Made by a program: the position numbers and the translations under genes. Below, piece after piece: positions 1 to 6,272 of a stretch of 6,342 nucleotides of DNA. The stretch's first letter is position 1. Each line of letters starts with the position of its first letter. This DNA comes from Bacteroidota bacterium (GTDB taxonomy: Bacteria; Spirochaetota; Spirochaetia; JABMQR01), in the NCBI GenBank assembly GCA_013202335.1, contig JABMQR010000350.1, positions 1-6,342 on the forward strand, in the 5' to 3' direction. A model generated the notes under the pieces. That model had not been told where the DNA came from. It saw nothing but the letters and a program-made list of their open reading frames with translations, and did not search any database.

Positions 1-87
1 AAATCAGTTGTGGAAATGGCTGAGTCATGGGAAAAAGAATTTATCCGGATTGCTGTACATAATGATGCAGCAATATGTCGGTTGTAG
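1..87 (+). CDS. C-terminal end of an upstream protein, possibly FtsQ (5' truncated)
   Basis: An open frame enters from the left edge in frame 1 and stops at TAG 85-87, giving 28 residues (KSVVEMAESWEK... ending AAICRL). No start is visible. It ends 15 bp before the preferred ftsA start, so it is very likely co-transcribed with ftsA. In dcw clusters the gene just before ftsA is usually ftsQ, and FtsQ proteins tend to end in a beta strand of the form (I/V)-D-x-R-x-x-N-x-x-x-V. The tail FIRIAVHNDAAICRL is loosely compatible with that. This rests on position and a weak tail resemblance only; no FtsQ POTRA domain or membrane segment is in view. Confidence 0.5.
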   Translation, partial: KSVVEMAESWEKEFIRIAVHNDAAICRL

Positions 88-93
88 AAAGGG
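87..93 (+). promoter_or_regulatory. ribosome binding site that decides the ftsA start
   Basis: The purine run GAAAGGG at 87-93 directly abuts the upstream ATG at 94, leaving no spacer, but lies 9 bases before the in-frame ATG at 103. The second ATG is therefore the better start. It removes only three residues (MTN) from the longest reading frame. Confidence 0.55.
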
Positions 94-102
94 ATGACGA
101 AT

Positions 103-1356
103 ATGCCTGTTGGAAATCATATATTAGGTCTTGATATTGGAAGCTCAAAAGTTTGTGCAGTTGTCGGTTCTATTGACCGGGATGGTGTAGTCCGTATTGA
201 ATGTGTCAGTGAAAGACCTTCTGAGGGAATCAGAGCCGGGGCCGTCGAAAACATTGAAACAGCTTTTAAAGTTGTCTCTTCAGTAATCGAGGATGTTGAA
301 CTTAAAACAGGAAGGGAACTTCAACATATCGTCATAAGTATTGGCGGGCAGCATATTTCAGGACTAAACTCACAAGGTGTTGTAGGTATCAGTGATCAGG
401 ATCAGGAAATAAGAAAAGAAGATATTTACAAGTCGATGGAAGTGGCACGGGCATTTGAACTGCCGCTTGATCAAGAAATACTTCATACCCTTGTCCAGGA
501 GTTTCGCGTTGATGGTCGGGGGGGGATAAAAGATCCTATCGATATGCTTGGCCATCGTCTTGAGACAAAAGTTATGATTGTAACCGGATCCGTTCTCGTT
601 TCCCAAAATATAAAGAAATGTATTAACAGAGCTGGATTTCAGGTCCAGCGAATGATACTTCAGCAGTTGGCTGACTCTGAGGCTGTTCTTTCCCGGGAAG
701 AGAAAGAGATGGGTACATTGCTGATTAATATTGGTGGTGGTATGACCAATATGATTGGTTATATTGGGGGAGCTCCATACTATGTTGGTGGAATTAATAT
801 GGGTGGAAATCAAGTTTCAGCTGACCTTGCTTATATTCTTAACAAACCCAAAAGCCTGGTTGAGGAGCTTAAATGTGAGCATGGATGTTGTTATGGGCCG
901 CTTGTTGCACAACATGAAGATATTATTATTCCTCAGGTGGGTGGATGGCCATCAATAAAAATACCTAAAAGAGAGTTATGCAGAATTATCGAACCAAGAA
1001 TGGTGGAGATATTCTCAATTCTCAAAGGACTGCTTGCGAAAAACAAAACATCAGGATCTTTTGGCGGTGGAGTTGTTGTTACCGGAGGCGGATCTATGCT
1101 GCCGGGTACAGTTGAACTGGCTGCTGAAGTTTTTGGTCTGCAGACAAGATTGGGACTTCCAAAGCCTGTTGAAGGGCTGGAAAGCAGATATCTTGATCCG
1201 CAATATTCAACAGCTATCGGGCTTGTAATGTATGAATCGAAAAGAAAAGGTGATTTGAGCCATGTGCGAACACACAGGAGCAAGAATACAAAAACATCGG
1301 ATAAAAAAAATCCTATACTGAAAAAAGTTAAGGATTTATTTGATATGCTTTTTTAA
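103..1356 (+). CDS. ftsA: cell division protein FtsA (actin-like membrane tether of FtsZ)
   Basis: FtsA is an actin-fold ATPase that binds the FtsZ tail and anchors FtsZ filaments to the inner membrane, recruiting later divisome proteins. Residues are counted from the longest frame (ATG 94, 420 aa); ATG 103 is preferred because of ribosome-binding-site spacing. Seen: phosphate-1 motif LGLDIGSSK (11-19); the SHS2/1C domain with LVQEFRVDG (133-141) and DPIDMLGHRLE; the QQLADSEAVLS segment (190-200); phosphate-2 region INIGGGMTNM (211-220); VGGWPS and IIEPRMVEIF (298-307); adenosine motif VVTGGGSMLPG (328-338); and YSTAIGL. A basic linker leads to a C-terminal amphipathic helix, PILKKVKDLFDMLF, the usual membrane-targeting sequence. 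Length is normal. Oddities: both phosphate-2 aspartates are Asn (212 and 219), there is a G7 run at 518-524, and an A8 tract at 1303-1310 precedes the helix. The family call is firm; the ATPase status is uncertain. Confidence 0.96.
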   Translation: MPVGNHILGLDIGSSKVCAVVGSIDRDGVVRIECVSERPSEGIRAGAVENIETAFKVVSSVIEDVELKTGRELQHIVISIGGQHISGLNSQGVVGISDQDQEIRKEDIYKSMEVARAFELPLDQEILHTLVQEFRVDGRGGIKDPIDMLGHRLETKVMIVTGSVLVSQNIKKCINRAGFQVQRMILQQLADSEAVLSREEKEMGTLLINIGGGMTNMIGYIGGAPYYVGGINMGGNQVSADLAYILNKPKSLVEELKCEHGCCYGPLVAQHEDIIIPQVGGWPSIKIPKRELCRIIEPRMVEIFSILKGLLAKNKTSGSFGGGVVVTGGGSMLPGTVELAAEVFGLQTRLGLPKPVEGLESRYLDPQYSTAIGLVMYESKRKGDLSHVRTHRSKNTKTSDKKNPILKKVKDLFDMLF

Positions 1357-1375
1357 AATGGATAAATATGTAGTG

Positions 1376-1412
1376 GTAGTTTTTCTATTTTAATCAGTAG
1401 AAACTACTTTTT
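1376..1412 (+). terminator. hairpin with T-tract between ftsA and ftsZ (weak terminator or attenuator)
   Basis: GTAGTTT (1376-1382) pairs with AAACTAC (1401-1407). After a 2-base bulge, CTA (1385-1387) pairs with TAG (1398-1400), and five T follow (1408-1412). This has the form of an intrinsic terminator, but the stem is AT-rich and so probably leaky. It would lower read-through from ftsA into ftsZ. A very weak promoter-like pair lies just upstream (TTGATA 1340-1345, 17-base spacer, TAAATA 1363-1368), but its -10 matches only three of six consensus bases. Confidence 0.45.
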
Positions 1413-1433
1413 GTTAAAATTACTGGAGGAATC

Positions 1434-2663
1434 ATGAATATTGAGATTTTTGAGGGTATCGGTGAATCAGCTGATGTAGATCGATCCACACCCACAGATA
1501 TTAAAGTTATCGGCATAGGCGGCGGTGGCGGGAATGCTGTTAATCGTATGATTGCAGCAGGACTTAAGAAAGTTCATTATGTTGTTCTGAATACAGATAT
1601 GCAGGCTTTACAAAGGTCAAATGCTCATACCAGAATGCCGATTGGATCAAAACTTACTAATGGTCTTGGGGCGGGTGGTATCCCTGAAATTGGTGAGCAG
1701 GCTGCAATGGAATCCCGTGAGGAAATTAAAGAACTGTTTGACGGCACTGACATGATTTTTATCACTGCCGGTATGGGTGGTGGAACAGGGACAGGTGCTG
1801 CACCGGTTATAGCTGAGATAGCGAAAGAAATTAATGCATTAACTGTGGCTGTTGTAACTTCTCCATTCCTGTTTGAAGGGAAGAAAAAACTCAAACTTGC
1901 CTCTGAGGGAATAGAAAAACTGCGGAAAAGTGTTGATACACTCATTATTATCCCAAATCAATATCTGCTTAAAATAGTTGAGAATAACACTCCTATAAAA
2001 CAGGCTTTTCAGATAGCCGATGATGTTCTCAGACAGGGAGTGCAGGGCATAAGCGAATTGATTACTGAACCCGGAGAAATTAATATTGACTTTGCAGATG
2101 TTCGGACCATTATGAAAGGTCGTGGAGACGCCTTGATGGGTATTGGTATCGGTGAGGGAGAAAACAGAGCAGTAGATGCAGCTACGGCGGCTATTAATAA
2201 TCCGCTTCTGGAAAATGCAAAAATTGAGGGAGCCAAGGGTATTTTAGTAAACCTTGCCGGCAGCGATGACCTTACTCTTAAAGAGTATCAGGATGTTGTC
2301 GAAATAATAACACAAAATGCAGATGACGATGCACTTATCATTGCCGGACAGGCGTACAATCCTGAACTGGGAGATCGAATTAAGGTTACTGTTGTTGCAA
2401 CAGGATTTAGCAGACCTAAGGATATTAGCGATAATGGTTCTGTAAAACTCACACCACAGCATCCAAAAGGGATATCCTCTGTAGTTAAACACAGAGAACC
2501 AGTATCTCAAACTGCAATTCCTGGACACAAATCTGATGAAGTTATAACTGTTGACAGGTGGGAAGACCTGCAGCGGAAGTTAGGTGCCGGAGATGATTTG
2601 CCGGAAGATTTCTCTTATCCGGCAGTACTCAGATATAAACAGGATTCTGAACAGGATTCATAA
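1434..2663 (+). CDS. ftsZ: cell division GTPase FtsZ
   Basis: FtsZ is the tubulin-like GTPase that polymerises at midcell into the Z ring. Its 409 residues carry every diagnostic element: the glycine-rich loop [13 protein letters not shown] (27-39), NTDMQAL (53-59), the tubulin signature [10 protein letters not shown] (115-124), and the T7 loop NIDFADV (217-223) with N217, D219 and D222 for catalysis across the filament interface. The globular core ends near residue 327 (ATGFSRP). A short linker of about 60 residues leads to a C-terminal peptide YPAVLRYK (395-402), a variant of the usual IPxFLR motif that binds FtsA. The protein ends in an acidic-polar QDSEQDS. The start is secure: GGAGG at 1425-1429 sits 4 bases before ATG 1434. 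It lies 77 bp after ftsA, behind a hairpin, and 2 bp before the Xer gene. Length and conservation indicate an active FtsZ. Confidence 0.99.
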   Translation: MNIEIFEGIGESADVDRSTPTDIKVIGIGGGGGNAVNRMIAAGLKKVHYVVLNTDMQALQRSNAHTRMPIGSKLTNGLGAGGIPEIGEQAAMESREEIKELFDGTDMIFITAGMGGGTGTGAAPVIAEIAKEINALTVAVVTSPFLFEGKKKLKLASEGIEKLRKSVDTLIIIPNQYLLKIVENNTPIKQAFQIADDVLRQGVQGISELITEPGEINIDFADVRTIMKGRGDALMGIGIGEGENRAVDAATAAINNPLLENAKIEGAKGILVNLAGSDDLTLKEYQDVVEIITQNADDDALIIAGQAYNPELGDRIKVTVVATGFSRPKDISDNGSVKLTPQHPKGISSVVKHREPVSQTAIPGHKSDEVITVDRWEDLQRKLGAGDDLPEDFSYPAVLRYKQDSEQDS

Positions 2664-2665
2664 AT

Positions 2666-3580
2666 ATGGCTGCAGAATCAGACAGGCTGCTTCTGGAAAC
2701 ATATCAGGACTATCTGACTCTTGAGCAGCGGTTGTCTGAATCGACCATTTTGGTTTATACCCAGGAAATTGAAAGACTCTTTTTATATCTTGATACTAAA
2801 GGAGTTTCTCCGGAGAAAACAGATGCGGTTGTTCTGGTTAGTTATCTGGCTGATCGGGGCGCCCGCTCAAAAAGTCTTGATAAAAGAACAATTGCTAAAA
2901 TCCTTTCATCTCTACGCTCTTTTTTTCGATTTCTTATCAATGAGAATATTCGTGCGGATAATCCCACTGAAAAAATCGAATCCCCCGGAACCTCCAGAAA
3001 ATTCCCGAAAGTCCTGACCGTTTCTGAAGTGGAAAGTATTCTTGCAGGTATTCCCAATGATACCATAATTGGAATACGTGACAGAGCCATTTTTGAACTT
3101 ATATACTCAGCAGGCTTGCGGGTTAGTGAGGCTTCAGGACTCAAAATGAATTGCTTGTTTCTTGAAGAAAATTTATTACGTGTTATAGGGAAAAGAGATA
3201 AAGAACGTATTATCCCATTGGGCAGTAGAGCAGCTGTGGAGCTTAAAAAATACTTTCTAAAATCAAGACCTTTGCTCTCTAGTGAGAAAAGAATGACTGA
3301 AGCAGTTTTTCTTTCAATACGGGGGGAGGCTTTGCACAGGCAAAGTATTTGGGTAAGGTTGAAAAAATATGCAAATGAGGCTGGTCTTTCTGCTAAAGTC
3401 CATACGTTACGGCACTCTTATGCTACTCATTTACTCAATGGCGGTGCAGACCTTCGCGTCGTGCAGGAGCTCCTGGGACATTCAGATATAAGTACTACAC
3501 AAATTTATACTCATATAAGTACTGCTGAATTACAAAAAAACTATAACAAGTTTCATCCTGGTACAATTGATAGTAAATGA
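2666..3580 (+). CDS. xerD: tyrosine site-specific recombinase, XerD-like
   Basis: This is a Xer-type tyrosine recombinase, expected to act with a XerC partner at dif to resolve chromosome dimers at division. The 304 residues match Xer length (~298). An N-terminal SAM-like core-binding domain (about 5-92, with RSFFRFL at 84-90) precedes the catalytic domain. All active-site residues are visible: R152 (GLRVSE), K176 (VIGKRDKER), H246 and R249 (HTLRHSYATH), H272 (LLGHSD) and nucleophile Y281 (TTQIYTH). XerD rather than XerC is suggested by GHSDISTTQIYTH and the ...FHPG ending; paralogue assignment from sequence alone is moderate. The usual GKG of the beta-hairpin is GKR here. ATG 2666 is 2 bp after the ftsZ stop, with AGGA at 2653-2656 inside ftsZ as the likely ribosome site, which suggests translational coupling to ftsZ. 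Confidence 0.93.
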   Translation: MAAESDRLLLETYQDYLTLEQRLSESTILVYTQEIERLFLYLDTKGVSPEKTDAVVLVSYLADRGARSKSLDKRTIAKILSSLRSFFRFLINENIRADNPTEKIESPGTSRKFPKVLTVSEVESILAGIPNDTIIGIRDRAIFELIYSAGLRVSEASGLKMNCLFLEENLLRVIGKRDKERIIPLGSRAAVELKKYFLKSRPLLSSEKRMTEAVFLSIRGEALHRQSIWVRLKKYANEAGLSAKVHTLRHSYATHLLNGGADLRVVQELLGHSDISTTQIYTHISTAELQKNYNKFHPGTIDSK

Positions 3581-3590
3581 TTTTATACTG

Positions 3591-3627
3591 AACTGAAGCC
3601 GGAGGGAATAAGAATCTGGTTTCAGTT
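3591..3627 (+). other. strong hairpin downstream of the xerD-like gene
   Basis: AACTGAAGCCGGA (3591-3603) pairs with TCTGGTTTCAGTT (3615-3627): 13 pairs including two G-U, closing an 11-base purine-rich loop (GGGAATAAGAA). It begins 11 bases after the xerD-like stop codon. No T-run follows, so it is not a classical intrinsic terminator. It could protect the 3' end of the ftsZ-xerD message or act as a Rho-linked end. The structure is seen in the sequence; the role is inferred. Confidence 0.5.
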
Positions 3628-3660
3628 GATAGTTTGTATAGGTTCTCTACCACGGGATTC

Positions 3661-3690
3661 TTCACTTTTTCAATCTTTTCTGCTCATAAT
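3661..3690 (+). promoter_or_regulatory. candidate sigma-70 promoter for dprA-xerC
   Basis: TTCACT (3661-3666, four of six -35 bases) and CATAAT (3685-3690, five of six -10 bases) are separated by 18 bases, 51 bp before the dprA start. The 160-bp gap and the hairpin after xerD make a new promoter here reasonable, but matches of this quality are common in AT-rich DNA. Confidence 0.3.
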
Positions 3691-3711
3691 TGAATATTTT
3701 TCTGTTCAATT
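3688..3711. repeat. small palindrome upstream of dprA
   Basis: AATTGAA (3688-3694) is the exact reverse complement of TTCAATT (3705-3711), with a 10-base gap that can be shortened to 8 by a T-G pair. It overlaps the -10 candidate and the region just downstream, so it could be an operator or a weak RNA hairpin. No T-run follows. Confidence 0.3.
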
Positions 3712-3740
3712 TCAGTCAGTAGGTATAGAGAGGTGCAAGA

Positions 3741-4736
3741 ATGAACCTACTGGGTAAAATAACAATTAGCAGGATTCCTGGGCTTAAAGCAAAAGAAAAG
3801 GTTTTATTGTCGTCATATCTGGTTGATAGGCGGGATTTGTTGCAGCTTAGCTGCAGAGAGATTGAGTATTTGTTGGGAAGAAGGATTCGTCTGCATAACT
3901 ATTGTCCACAAACAGTTCTTTTGGAAGCAGAAATGATTGATAACTGGGTGAAAACCAACAACGCTCATATAGTTTGTCTGGATGATCCTTTATATCCGGC
4001 TATTTTGCGGGAAATTTATGACCCCCCTTTTCTGCTCTATTATCGTGGGACTCTTCCACCACAGGAATCTCCTGCAGTGGGGGTAGTGGGAACCAGACAT
4101 GCTTCTCCTGCTTCTGACAGAGCTTCATTTATGTTAGGTTTAGAAGCAGGTGCAGCAGGCATTCCTATAATTTCCGGGTTGGCTATAGGGATTGATTTTG
4201 CTGCTCATACAGGTGTAGTTTCTGTTTCAGGAAAAACCTGGGGTGTGTTAGGCAGTGGTATTGGAAATATATATCCCGCTTCATCTTTACGTACAATTTC
4301 CAGAATGCTTGAGCATAATGGGGGAATTATGAGTGAGTATCCCCCTCTTGAGCCTCCACTAAGATGGAATTTTCCCGCCAGAAACAGAATAATCAGTGGA
4401 TTATGCCGGGCCGTATGTATTATTGAGGCTCCGGAACGATCAGGTGCATTAATTACAGCTTCTTTTGCGCTTGAACAGGGCAGGGATGTTTACGTTCACA
4501 AATCGGGTCTGCTGTCGCGAACATCAAAAGGTACAAAAAAACTTGCCGAAGAGGGTGCTTCTGTACTATCTTCATTGAGAGAGGTTTGTACTGATTGGGG
4601 TTGGAATCCTAAAATGGTCCCAGATATTTCTGTTATTAAAAGAGAAGAATTAGCATCCTTTCGAAGTAAGATTCTTGCATCCGGCTCCAGGGAAGGAGCT
4701 ATGTACAGATTTCAGGACACCTGGTTTAAACTATGA
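3741..4736 (+). CDS. dprA: DNA processing protein DprA/Smf
   Basis: DprA binds incoming single-stranded DNA in the cytoplasm and loads RecA during natural transformation; it is also kept by many bacteria not known to be competent. The 331 residues show an N-terminal helical region (1-75), the lead-in YPAILREIYDPPFLLYYRG (85-103), and the Rossmann-like core: GVVGTRHAS (114-122), ISGLAIGID..AH (144-156), GVLGSGIGNIYP (168-179), SEYP (198-201), NFPARNRIISGL (210-221) and EAPERSGALITA (229-240). Two differences stand out. The usual (V/I)PG after GR-x-V is YVHKSG (251-256), and after the EEGA segment (270-273) only about 55 residues remain, without a recognisable winged-helix domain. AGGTG at 3731-3735 supports ATG 3741. 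It lies 20 bp before the XerC-like gene, recalling Bacillus smf...codV, so the two are probably one operon. Confidence 0.95.
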   Translation: MNLLGKITISRIPGLKAKEKVLLSSYLVDRRDLLQLSCREIEYLLGRRIRLHNYCPQTVLLEAEMIDNWVKTNNAHIVCLDDPLYPAILREIYDPPFLLYYRGTLPPQESPAVGVVGTRHASPASDRASFMLGLEAGAAGIPIISGLAIGIDFAAHTGVVSVSGKTWGVLGSGIGNIYPASSLRTISRMLEHNGGIMSEYPPLEPPLRWNFPARNRIISGLCRAVCIIEAPERSGALITASFALEQGRDVYVHKSGLLSRTSKGTKKLAEEGASVLSSLREVCTDWGWNPKMVPDISVIKREELASFRSKILASGSREGAMYRFQDTWFKL

Positions 4737-4756
4737 TTTAAGAGGCTGATGAGTCA

Positions 4757-5650
4757 ATGAATGAATTGCTGGAAAACTATATCCTCTACCTGCGTGATAT
4801 ACGAAAACTTTCTGAAAAGACGGTTATTGCTTATCGTCAGGATCTTGAAAAATACGAACAGTTTTGTAAAGAACAGAATAAGGAAATAATTGAAATCTCA
4901 TATGAGCAGGCAAGAAGGTTTTTGGCAGTTATTATACGTTCCGGGTACAGTACAAATAGTGTGAATAGAATTTTATCGGGTGTTAAAGGTTTTTTCACCT
5001 ACTGTATACGGTATGAATATTGCGAACTAAATCCTTTCAGTAGAATAAAAGGAGTAGGAGGAGGCAGGCGTCTTCCCTCTGTTCTCTCCCATGAAGAAGT
5101 AGCGAGAATTCTGGAAGCTCCGGAAAATGATTTTGCGGGAATACGGGATAAAGTTATTTTTGAACTTCTCTACTCAACCGGCTGCAGGTTGTCCGAACTG
5201 ACCGGCATGAATGTTGCGGATGTCCAGCTTGCTGAGAAAACAATATTAGTACATGGGAAAGGTGATAAAGATAGATTCGTTTTTTTAACACCATCAGCTC
5301 AGGAAATACTTTCGTTGTACATTCCCCTAAAAAGTGCACGACAGCAACCACAGGATATTAAACCGGATGACCGGAGTGCCTTGATTGTGAATAATAGGGG
5401 GCATCGATTGACGCCTCAGGGTGTCCATTATGTATTTCAAAGATATACTAAAAAACTTGGTATACCTAAAAAAATAACTCCGCATACCTTCAGACATACC
5501 TTTGCAACGCATATACTTGAGAATAATGCAGGAATCCGGGTTGTTCAGGAACTGCTTGGACATGAAAATGTATCAACCACACAAATTTATTCCCATGTTA
5601 GTTCGGGCAGATTAAAAGAAGTATACAAAAAAAGTCATCCACATGGTTGA
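4757..5650 (+). CDS. xerC: tyrosine site-specific recombinase, XerC-like
   Basis: This second Xer recombinase (297 residues) is expected to pair with the XerD-like protein at dif. The N-terminal SAM-like domain runs from about 1 to 92 (NSVNRILSGVKGFF at 67-80), followed by the catalytic domain with R144 (GCRLSE), K168 (VHGKGDKDR), H243 and R246 (HTFRHTFATH), H269 (LLGHEN) and Y278 (TTQIYSH). The tail SGRLKEVYKKSHP follows the XerC pattern (VYxxxHP), and the location before hslV matches xerC/codV in other bacteria, so XerC is preferred over XerD. The start ATG 4757 is 20 bp after the dprA stop; the AGAGG at 4741-4745 is rather far (11 bases), so translation may depend partly on coupling to dprA. 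No terminator-like structure with a T-run follows. All catalytic residues are intact. Confidence 0.93.
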   Translation: MNELLENYILYLRDIRKLSEKTVIAYRQDLEKYEQFCKEQNKEIIEISYEQARRFLAVIIRSGYSTNSVNRILSGVKGFFTYCIRYEYCELNPFSRIKGVGGGRRLPSVLSHEEVARILEAPENDFAGIRDKVIFELLYSTGCRLSELTGMNVADVQLAEKTILVHGKGDKDRFVFLTPSAQEILSLYIPLKSARQQPQDIKPDDRSALIVNNRGHRLTPQGVHYVFQRYTKKLGIPKKITPHTFRHTFATHILENNAGIRVVQELLGHENVSTTQIYSHVSSGRLKEVYKKSHPHG

Positions 5651-5677
5651 AATCTAGTGTTTGATGTATCAGTATGG

Positions 5678-5698
5678 TTATAAAGTAATTATTTATAA
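5678..5698. repeat. AT-only inverted repeat in the xerC-hslV gap
   Basis: TTATAAA (5678-5684) and TTTATAA (5692-5698) are exact reverse complements around a 7-base loop, within the 91-bp gap 5651-5741. The left arm contains TATAAA (5679-5684), a five-of-six -10 match, but no convincing -35 lies 16-18 bases upstream. It could be an operator or part of an hslV promoter. Nothing else is recognisable in the gap except AGGAG (5725-5729), the hslV ribosome site. Confidence 0.3.
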
Positions 5699-5741
5699 GA
5701 AGTAAGTAGAAAAATACAAAAATCAGGAGATAATACAGAAA

Positions 5742-6272
5742 ATGAGTTTCAAGGGAACGACAATTCTAGCCATAAGAAAAAATGAAAAGACTGCAATTGC
5801 AGGGGACGGACAGGTGACCCTTGGGGATTCCATAATGAAAGGGAATGCCCGGAAGGTTCGCAGAATGTTTCATGATAAGGTCATTACAGGGTTTGCAGGA
5901 GCAACCGCCGATGCATTTACGTTATTTGAGCTCTTTGAAAAAAAACTGAATCAATTTAATGGTGATTTAACCCGGGCAGCAGTCGAAATGGCCAAGGAGT
6001 GGAGAACTGATCGTGCACTTCGAAAACTTGAGGCGATGATGCTGGTTGCTGATTCCAGTAAAATTTATTTAATTTCAGGAACTGGAGATGTGATAGAGCC
6101 TGAGGAGGGAGCTATTGCAATAGGGTCCGGTGGTATGTATGCATTTGCAGCAGCAAAAGCTTACCTTGATTCATCAGACCTTGAAGCACCTGAAATAGCG
6201 CGGAGATCATTGGAAATTGCAGCAGGAATCTGCATATACACTAATACAAACATCATTGTGGAAGAAGTATAA
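5742..6272 (+). CDS. hslV: ATP-dependent protease peptidase subunit HslV (ClpQ)
   Basis: HslV is a proteasome-beta-like threonine peptidase forming a double hexamer that, capped by the HslU ATPase, degrades unfolded or regulatory proteins in the cytoplasm. The 176 residues equal the E. coli length. A short propeptide MSFKG precedes the predicted nucleophile T6 (TTILAI); GDGQ (21-24), K38 (ARKVRR, equivalent to mature Lys33), [17 protein letters not shown] (50-66), EWRTDR and GSGG (128-131) are all present. The C-terminal [15 protein letters not shown] has A-G where E. coli has G-D and B. subtilis G-E. The ribosome site AGGAG at 5725-5729 is 12 bases from the ATG, slightly long, but no alternative in-frame start keeps the Thr. 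Codons 159-168 contain the first copy of the 32-bp direct repeat. Its usual partner hslU would be expected next, but is not confirmed in the window. Confidence 0.97.
   Translation: MSFKGTTILAIRKNEKTAIAGDGQVTLGDSIMKGNARKVRRMFHDKVITGFAGATADAFTLFELFEKKLNQFNGDLTRAAVEMAKEWRTDRALRKLEAMMLVADSSKIYLISGTGDVIEPEEGAIAIGSGGMYAFAAAKAYLDSSDLEAPEIARRSLEIAAGICIYTNTNIIVEEV
6216..6247 (+). repeat. 32-bp direct repeat, copy 1 (inside hslV)
   Basis: The 32 bases starting ATTGCAGCAGG and ending ACACTAATAC recur exactly at 6311-6342. This copy encodes conserved HslV sequence ([11 protein letters not shown]), so it is the native one. The base to the left differs between copies (A versus T); the right limit of the match is set by the window end. 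Confidence 0.9.

Noticed and set aside
370..813. 147-codon open frame on the - strand inside ftsA
   Set aside because: It lies wholly antisense to strongly conserved FtsA sequence, has no recognisable domain and no ribosome site, and is a shadow frame.
933..1283. 116-codon open frame on the - strand inside ftsA
   Set aside because: Antisense to the conserved FtsA adenosine motif region; proline-rich low-complexity translation typical of the reverse of glycine codons.
1340..1368. Possible sigma-70 promoter for ftsZ (TTGATA, 17-base spacer, TAAATA)
   Set aside because: The -10 matches only three of six consensus bases and the element overlaps the ftsA stop; not good enough for a feature.
1625..1945. 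106-codon open frame on the - strand inside ftsZ
   Set aside because: Antisense to the FtsZ GTPase core; its PVPVPPP stretch is just the complement of the GGGTGTG signature.
2842..3144. 100-codon - strand and 98-codon + strand (2721-3017) frames inside the xerD-like gene
   Set aside because: Both overlap the conserved Xer frame and resemble no known protein.
3581..3740. Riboswitch, tRNA or small ORF in the largest gap
   Set aside because: Only two hairpins and a weak promoter are visible; no cloverleaf, no known riboswitch core and no ORF with a ribosome site.
2666..5650. Xer genes as integrases of a mobile element or integron
   Set aside because: Both have Xer-like length and catalytic spacing, sit among housekeeping genes, and show no attC array, tRNA, att repeat or cargo genes nearby.
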